The translations under genes were made by a program, and so were the position numbers. Source: Bacteriovorax sp. PP10 (GTDB taxonomy: Bacteria; Bdellovibrionota; Bacteriovoracia; Bacteriovoracales; Bacteriovoracaceae). Taken from it: 64,000 nucleotides of DNA. The number at the start of each line of letters is the position of its first letter. Position 1 is the stretch's first letter. The DNA lies in the NCBI RefSeq assembly GCF_035013165.1, contig NZ_JAYGJQ010000003.1, positions 310,001 through 374,000 on the forward strand, given 5' to 3'. Shown in pieces: positions 60,233 to 64,000 of the stretch. A model generated the notes under the pieces. The model was given only the letters and a program-made list of their open reading frames with translations. It did not search any database and was not told where the DNA came from.

Positions 60233-62059
60233 ATGAAGCATGTTCTGAAAATCATTTCCCTTATTCTCATTCTCTCATCTTGCGTGGCCGCCAATCAAAA
60301 CACAGTAAAGGCAGCTAAGATGAATTCTACGACTTCAGTTGATACAACAGCAGACTCAGATCCACTAATGCCCGCTAACTATATGGCCCTAAACCCTGCC
60401 CTTGCAACAACTGTCCAAGTCATCAAAGACGGCATGGGCCTATGTAACTCAGGAGCTTTTTCTCAGTTGCCTGATAACAAGGATTATTTCGTTGGAAGAA
60501 TGCTTATCACATCGGGAAGTAATCTTTGCGATGGAACAAGCTGGCAGCTTGCGCTTTTTAAAATGGACTGGACGAATAATATTTTGAACTTTCAAAAGAC
60601 GATTATTTCTCCCCCTGCAAAAGTCGATGCCCTAAGTATTACAATCACCACGGCCTATGATCCTTACGTTATCAAATATAATAATGAATACTGGGTGGCC
60701 TTTGAATGCCATGGGGCCGGTTCAGTTTTCACAGCAACTGTATCTGCTTGTCTTGCCCCATTCACAATTGCTAGCGGTATTGACCTGACTCGATTATCTG
60801 TTCCAGTAAAAGGTGTGAAGATATCTTCCGACATCTATTCTGCTTCAGTTCCAAAGCTTCTGGAGTTTAATGGCTCCCTTTATATGTACTGGACGGCCGT
60901 CCACTTAAAACCAATCAATGGTGTTGATAAATTCTTTGATCTTGCAACCCGAGGGATGCAACTCGTTCAAGAATTAACAACTCAAAGAAAAATCTGGGGT
61001 GTGAGAAGTGGAAATATTCCTGTGCCTGCTTATGATTCACTTAATACCGAAGTACTAGGACCTAATACAGCTGACCCTATGTCTAACAATGTGGCCGACG
61101 GATTTCAGGTAATGGTGGTGGATAATAAAATCATCATGCCAGCTGCCGTTGGTGGAACAGGTTGCACGACTCCAATCTCACCGGTGTTTGGTTGCTACCG
61201 CTTACAAATTTATAGATCATCTACTCCATTAGGTGAGCATGTTTTTAATTCTGAAGTGCTAAACTCTCCACAATTAGCTTTTAACCCAGAAGAGTACAGT
61301 CGAATTTTTTATGATCCATCCGGAGAATCCTTCATGATGGGGATGATGATTCCACCATTCCTTGTAGGCTCACCTGCTCCTACAAATACAGTAGCTACTG
61401 GATATAGGAGATACCCATTTGATGTTAAAAGTTTATCATTTACGACAAATGTAAAATCAGTCAATCCAGTGCCAAATCCTCAAAATAATATTGAAGTGGT
61501 TAACCTGAATATAGACGTACTGGAAAATTTCTTAGCAGGTTGTAACGCCAGCTCTACTCACACTATAAACTGTCGTGCTGCTATCTCACGTTATTGCATC
61601 AACCAGGGCTATGCCAGCGGTGGATATGGACCAACTGATCAAAACAATGGTGTCGTGAATATTACCTGTATTCAAGAAAACGCTTCAAAGCTTTTGACTA
61701 CAACTCTAGCTTCTCTTAAAAAAATTCAATCAAGATGTTCTGGACTTGCCAGTGATTTTTGCAACTCTGCGATCAATCAGTATTGTAATACCAATGGATA
61801 TGCTGGTGGCGGATTTGGTCCAAGTGAATTTGATGGAACGAATGTGAAGCTTGTTTGTCTTAAAGCTCCACGTGGATATTCAATTTATACAACATTAAGT
61901 CACATGAAGACCTTTCATTCAGCTTGTAGTGATTCAGATGTTAATAGTGTTGCTTGTAACTCTGCAGTTAATAAGTTTTGTGCGACGGCCGGGTATAAGA
62001 GTACATTTGGGATTCTGGAGCACGTTGCTGATGCTTTAGTCGTAGGTTGCCTGAATTAA
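60233..62059 (+). CDS. Large lipoprotein with beta-propeller-like body and three Cys-rich C-terminal repeats
   Basis: A 608-residue lipoprotein (lipobox LSSC, Cys17). Residues about 50-420 are a beta-rich domain with repeated aromatic strands (NEYWVAFECHGAG, PKLLEFNGSLYMYWTAVHL), resembling the blades of a five-bladed propeller as in glycoside hydrolases or their binding domains. The C-terminus has three tandem repeats of about 64 residues starting at Cys437, Cys502 and Cys565, each with the pattern Cys-x(7-10)-Cys-x(7)-Cys-x(18-25)-Cys and a Gly-Tyr centre. The repeats look like surface-binding modules. The start is fixed by the signal peptide. Confidence 0.75.
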   Translation: MKHVLKIISLILILSSCVAANQNTVKAAKMNSTTSVDTTADSDPLMPANYMALNPALATTVQVIKDGMGLCNSGAFSQLPDNKDYFVGRMLITSGSNLCDGTSWQLALFKMDWTNNILNFQKTIISPPAKVDALSITITTAYDPYVIKYNNEYWVAFECHGAGSVFTATVSACLAPFTIASGIDLTRLSVPVKGVKISSDIYSASVPKLLEFNGSLYMYWTAVHLKPINGVDKFFDLATRGMQLVQELTTQRKIWGVRSGNIPVPAYDSLNTEVLGPNTADPMSNNVADGFQVMVVDNKIIMPAAVGGTGCTTPISPVFGCYRLQIYRSSTPLGEHVFNSEVLNSPQLAFNPEEYSRIFYDPSGESFMMGMMIPPFLVGSPAPTNTVATGYRRYPFDVKSLSFTTNVKSVNPVPNPQNNIEVVNLNIDVLENFLAGCNASSTHTINCRAAISRYCINQGYASGGYGPTDQNNGVVNITCIQENASKLLTTTLASLKKIQSRCSGLASDFCNSAINQYCNTNGYAGGGFGPSEFDGTNVKLVCLKAPRGYSIYTTLSHMKTFHSACSDSDVNSVACNSAVNKFCATAGYKSTFGILEHVADALVVGCLN

Positions 62060-62176
62060 CTTTGACCATAATAAAACCTTAAAAACCCTAACTGTCTTAA
62101 TGGTATAATTTACCCCTCATAGAATTTTTCATAAGCGCAGCTAACATTGAATAACACCCCTTTGTGAGGAAATTCC

Positions 62177-63316
62177 ATGCCTAAAGCTCTTCTATTGCTC
62201 TTTGCAATCATGATGACTGCTTTACCCTGCACTTCATTTTCTCAAGAATTCCAAAAAATAATTCTTGAGAATAAAGAAAATATTCGCTACTTAAAAAATA
62301 ATATTCTAGAAATTGCGGCGGAACTTCCCAAGGGAACTTTGATTCAATTTCTAAAAGACAACCAAAATGTATTCTACGACTATCGTGATTCAAAGGGAGT
62401 CGTTCAACGATCGAGCACGGGATTTTTTTCAGGAGTTACAATCATAAGTGTGACACCTGAGAATGTTAATTCATTTCCAGAATCAAGAATTAAAAAACTT
62501 AATGCTACAATCGATGGTCTATTTATTACAAAAAGTCTTCAAGAGGCCAATAACCAGGAATTTTTCCAGGCACTTATTCCTGGAGCACTAAACGCTGACT
62601 ACTTATCAATATTTACTGAATCAGGAAAAGCAAAGTACTCTTACACGAATTACTTCACAAAACGTTTTGGCAATCGCCTGAACCATATTCTCACAGACGA
62701 TGAAATAAGTTCTCGTGATAGAGTCAAATGGAGTGCTGTCTACGAAGAATTAAAAAGGGCCGCAAGTCGCGAAGATAAAACACCAACGGATTATCTTTTT
62801 ACGACAGTTGATCTTGCAAACAAACATACTACTCTCTTTGAACAAACTGGCGAAACTCAACCAAAAGGGGCCTGGACGATGGCCGTTAAATCAACAGCTG
62901 TCCGTCATGGCTTTCCAAATGTCCCCTGTGCAGAATTTATGTCTGAAATGATCCGCCAGGCCTACATGCGATCTGGATACGATTTTACTGAAGACTTCAA
63001 TAATTCAAAAGATAACTATCTCATCTGGAACAAAACAGCTGCCGTTGTAAATCTTGCAAACTCACTTCACAAAGCAGAATGGATTCCATGGGAGCTAAGC
63101 AAATTCTCTCCGCCAACTGGTGCCATCATGATGCATGAACAAGCAACATCTCCAGGCCACACATACATGATTGCTGGAGACAACGGACGCTTTGTTGTCG
63201 ACAACGGCTCTCCGGCCGGAAGAGACCTTCGTAAAACCGCTAAAAAAACCATTGAGATTATGTTCAAGGGAGGAGTCTTTTTCTTGCCTCCGGGAATTAC
63301 TCCTAGAGCTTGGTAG
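62177..63316 (+). CDS. Secreted protein with papain/NlpC-like Cys-His pair
   Basis: A 379-residue product with a signal peptide (about 1-22, ending SFSQ). The N-terminal 200 residues are helical with no recognised domain. The C-terminal part has NVPCAEFMSEMIRQAYMRSG (Cys251 at the start of a helix) and TSPGHTYMIAGDNGRFVVDNGSP (His328 in a strand, Asp/Asn further on). A Cys at a helix start and a His in a strand about 75 residues later are the layout of NlpC/P60 and CHAP amidases. A cell-wall hydrolase is thus likely but not proven. GAGG precedes the ATG. Confidence 0.72.
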   Translation: MPKALLLLFAIMMTALPCTSFSQEFQKIILENKENIRYLKNNILEIAAELPKGTLIQFLKDNQNVFYDYRDSKGVVQRSSTGFFSGVTIISVTPENVNSFPESRIKKLNATIDGLFITKSLQEANNQEFFQALIPGALNADYLSIFTESGKAKYSYTNYFTKRFGNRLNHILTDDEISSRDRVKWSAVYEELKRAASREDKTPTDYLFTTVDLANKHTTLFEQTGETQPKGAWTMAVKSTAVRHGFPNVPCAEFMSEMIRQAYMRSGYDFTEDFNNSKDNYLIWNKTAAVVNLANSLHKAEWIPWELSKFSPPTGAIMMHEQATSPGHTYMIAGDNGRFVVDNGSPAGRDLRKTAKKTIEIMFKGGVFFLPPGITPRAW

Positions 63317-63547
63317 ATCGAATATGAGGGAGCGTACAACCGGTACGTGACCGAGTATGAGAGAGAAGCAACGACGAATATGGATGATTATAAGAATTGT
63401 GGTGAATCATTCTCATGGAGGATTCTTTCGAACCCGAATGATTCCATGAGGTTATTGGATTTTTAAGCCCAATTAAGCACAGAACCACACAACTGTGTGG
63501 TAGATATACGGCATGCCCGACAAAATTTGGTGAGATGAGAAGAGAAT
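63317..63547. other. Structured non-coding stretch
   Basis: No gene I can support lies here. The base composition is less AT-rich than in the neighbouring gaps. Inverted repeats occur: CGTAC/GTACG (63333-63347); GAATCATTC (63404-63412) with GAATGATTC (63436-63444); CTCATGGA (63412-63419) with TCCATGAG (63443-63450), interleaved with the previous pair as in a pseudoknot or an alternating structure; and ACCACACA/TGTGTGGT (63484-63501) with a 2-nt loop. A structured RNA or a remnant of a mobile element would fit. Confidence 0.5.
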
Positions 63548-63578
63548 AGTTAAAGGTCACGATTTGTGACCTTTAACT
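63548..63578. repeat. Hairpin 1 of a tandem pair
   Basis: Perfect 13-bp arms AGTTAAAGGTCAC/GTGACCTTTAACT around the 5-nt loop GATTT. The second hairpin, of the same design and related sequence, starts 20 nt further. The pair follows the structured stretch and precedes the stop of the ORF6N gene. Confidence 0.85.
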
Positions 63579-63598
63579 TGAATTATTCAGATACTTAC

Positions 63599-63629
63599 AA
63601 TTAAAGATCACAATCGGTGATCTTTAATT
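63599..63629. repeat. Hairpin 2 of a tandem pair, overlapping the ORF6N stop codon
   Basis: Perfect 13-bp arms AATTAAAGATCAC/GTGATCTTTAATT around the 5-nt loop AATCG. The arms differ from hairpin 1 by matched changes on both sides that keep pairing. It includes the stop codon of the ORF6N gene (63624-63626). It may act as terminator or as a protein-binding site. Confidence 0.85.
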
Positions 63630-64000
63630 TCTTTTAAGGCCAATTTTTTTACGATTTACAGGTAACTTCGGTGTGATGTCTTCTTCTAGTGAATCAAGTC
63701 TCTCAAAAACAATCTTGAAGAGCTTTGTTGAACTCTCTTCAAACTCTCCAATACGCTCATGAAGTGCTGATTCCATGGATAAAAAACTTCGCAGTTTAGT
63801 AAATGTCCTAATAATCAAAATATTGATGTGAATGGCCTTTTTGCTGCTTAGAACGCTTGAGAGCATTGCTACACCATTCTCTGTAAAAGCATTTGGTCGG
63901 TATTTTAAAATCGAATAAGCTTGTGAGCTAATTTTAACCGAATCAAATTCTTCATGAGAAAGTGTGAACATAAAGTCTTCTGGGAAGCGGTCTAAATTTC
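63624..64000 (-). CDS. ORF6N-domain protein, partial (N-terminus beyond the window)
   Basis: The frame is open through the right edge, reading NLDRFPEDFMFTLSHEEF at the edge. It includes ILKYRPNAFTENGVAMLSSVL and INILIIRTFTKLRSFLSM, the typical C-terminal part of ORF6N domains, followed by a coiled-coil tail (about 40 residues). ORF6N proteins bind DNA and are common in prophages and accessory regions. The internal ATG at 63971 is not the start. The terminal Lys/Arg-rich sequence is followed by the two hairpins. Confidence 0.85.
   Translation of the reverse strand, partial: NLDRFPEDFMFTLSHEEFDSVKISSQAYSILKYRPNAFTENGVAMLSSVLSSKKAIHINILIIRTFTKLRSFLSMESALHERIGEFEESSTKLFKIVFERLDSLEEDITPKLPVNRKKIGLKRN

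Noticed and set aside
60067-60294. Minus-strand frame of 75 codons
   Set aside because: It covers the upstream region and signal peptide of the large lipoprotein gene and has no supporting features.
63427-63435. TTCGAACCC, like a tRNA T-loop
   Set aside because: No acceptor stem, anticodon arm or CCA-like end can be formed around it.
63303-63560. Minus-strand frame of 85 codons
   Set aside because: It runs through the inverted repeats and into a 13-bp-arm hairpin; the sequence has no protein-like pattern and no ribosome site.

Overview
The window is AT-rich (GC roughly in the high 30s by eye) and is packed with short intergenic gaps, Shine-Dalgarno-led starts and many small secreted proteins. 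It comes from a Gram-negative bacterium: it encodes an RND/TolC metal-efflux set, outer-membrane phospholipase A, lipoproteins and LysM/FecR envelope proteins. The protein repertoire (FecR plus LysM operon, numerous stand-alone receivers, solitary periplasmic solute-binding proteins, families of small secreted proteins of unknown function) resembles Bdellovibrionota, especially Bacteriovorax/Peredibacter-like bacteria. That placement is inference; there is no rRNA, and no tRNA was seen.

Layout. 1-4.5 kb: a leftward heavy-metal efflux operon (small Cys-rich lipoprotein, TolC-like channel, an unusually small His-rich adaptor, CzcA running off the left edge) behind a good sigma70-type promoter. 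4.5-14.2 kb: signalling and envelope genes: two CheY-like receivers, a FecR/LysM/beta-barrel operon, a large CheA-like membrane kinase, a zinc-ribbon transposase between two mirrored terminators, and a classical histidine kinase. 14.5-26.8 kb: an accessory region of secreted proteins and regulators. A two-gene cassette (about 440 aa plus 114 aa) occurs twice in opposite orientation. A regulator-pirin module (XRE helix-turn-helix plus degenerate pirin) is tandemly duplicated, and its second pirin appears to start at ATA. 27.0-31.6 kb: ferredoxin-MBL hydrolase, then a LysR-controlled cyclophilin-like/MFS/hydrolase set with a palindromic operator.

31.7-37.9 kb: the most unusual biosynthetic block. 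A sterol-desaturase/GH3 adenylase fusion is translationally coupled to an enolase-superfamily epimerase and an isoprenylcysteine-methyltransferase-like protein, facing a FabD-like acyltransferase coupled to a ferritin-like di-iron protein. 38.1-43.0 kb: secreted proteins and PldA. 43.0-46.4 kb: a phnDEC transporter operon ending with an atypical metallophosphoesterase. 46.6-55.0 kb: a condensation-domain-like acyltransferase, two unrecognised proteins, a flippase-like membrane protein, an FMO-like oxidoreductase (opposite strand), a membrane metallophosphoesterase, ArsS and a double glycosyltransferase. This looks like an arsenosugar or related glycolipid locus.

55.0-64.0 kb: a small basic ORF, a solute-binding protein, AraC and AhpD-like genes, then an Rrf2-controlled electrophile/redox operon (Old Yellow Enzyme, F420-type NADP oxidoreductase, SnoaL-like). 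The same operator-promoter architecture precedes both the rrf2 gene and the operon. The right end holds two secreted proteins, a structured non-coding stretch, a pair of near-identical 13-bp-arm hairpins, and an ORF6N-domain gene cut by the window edge.
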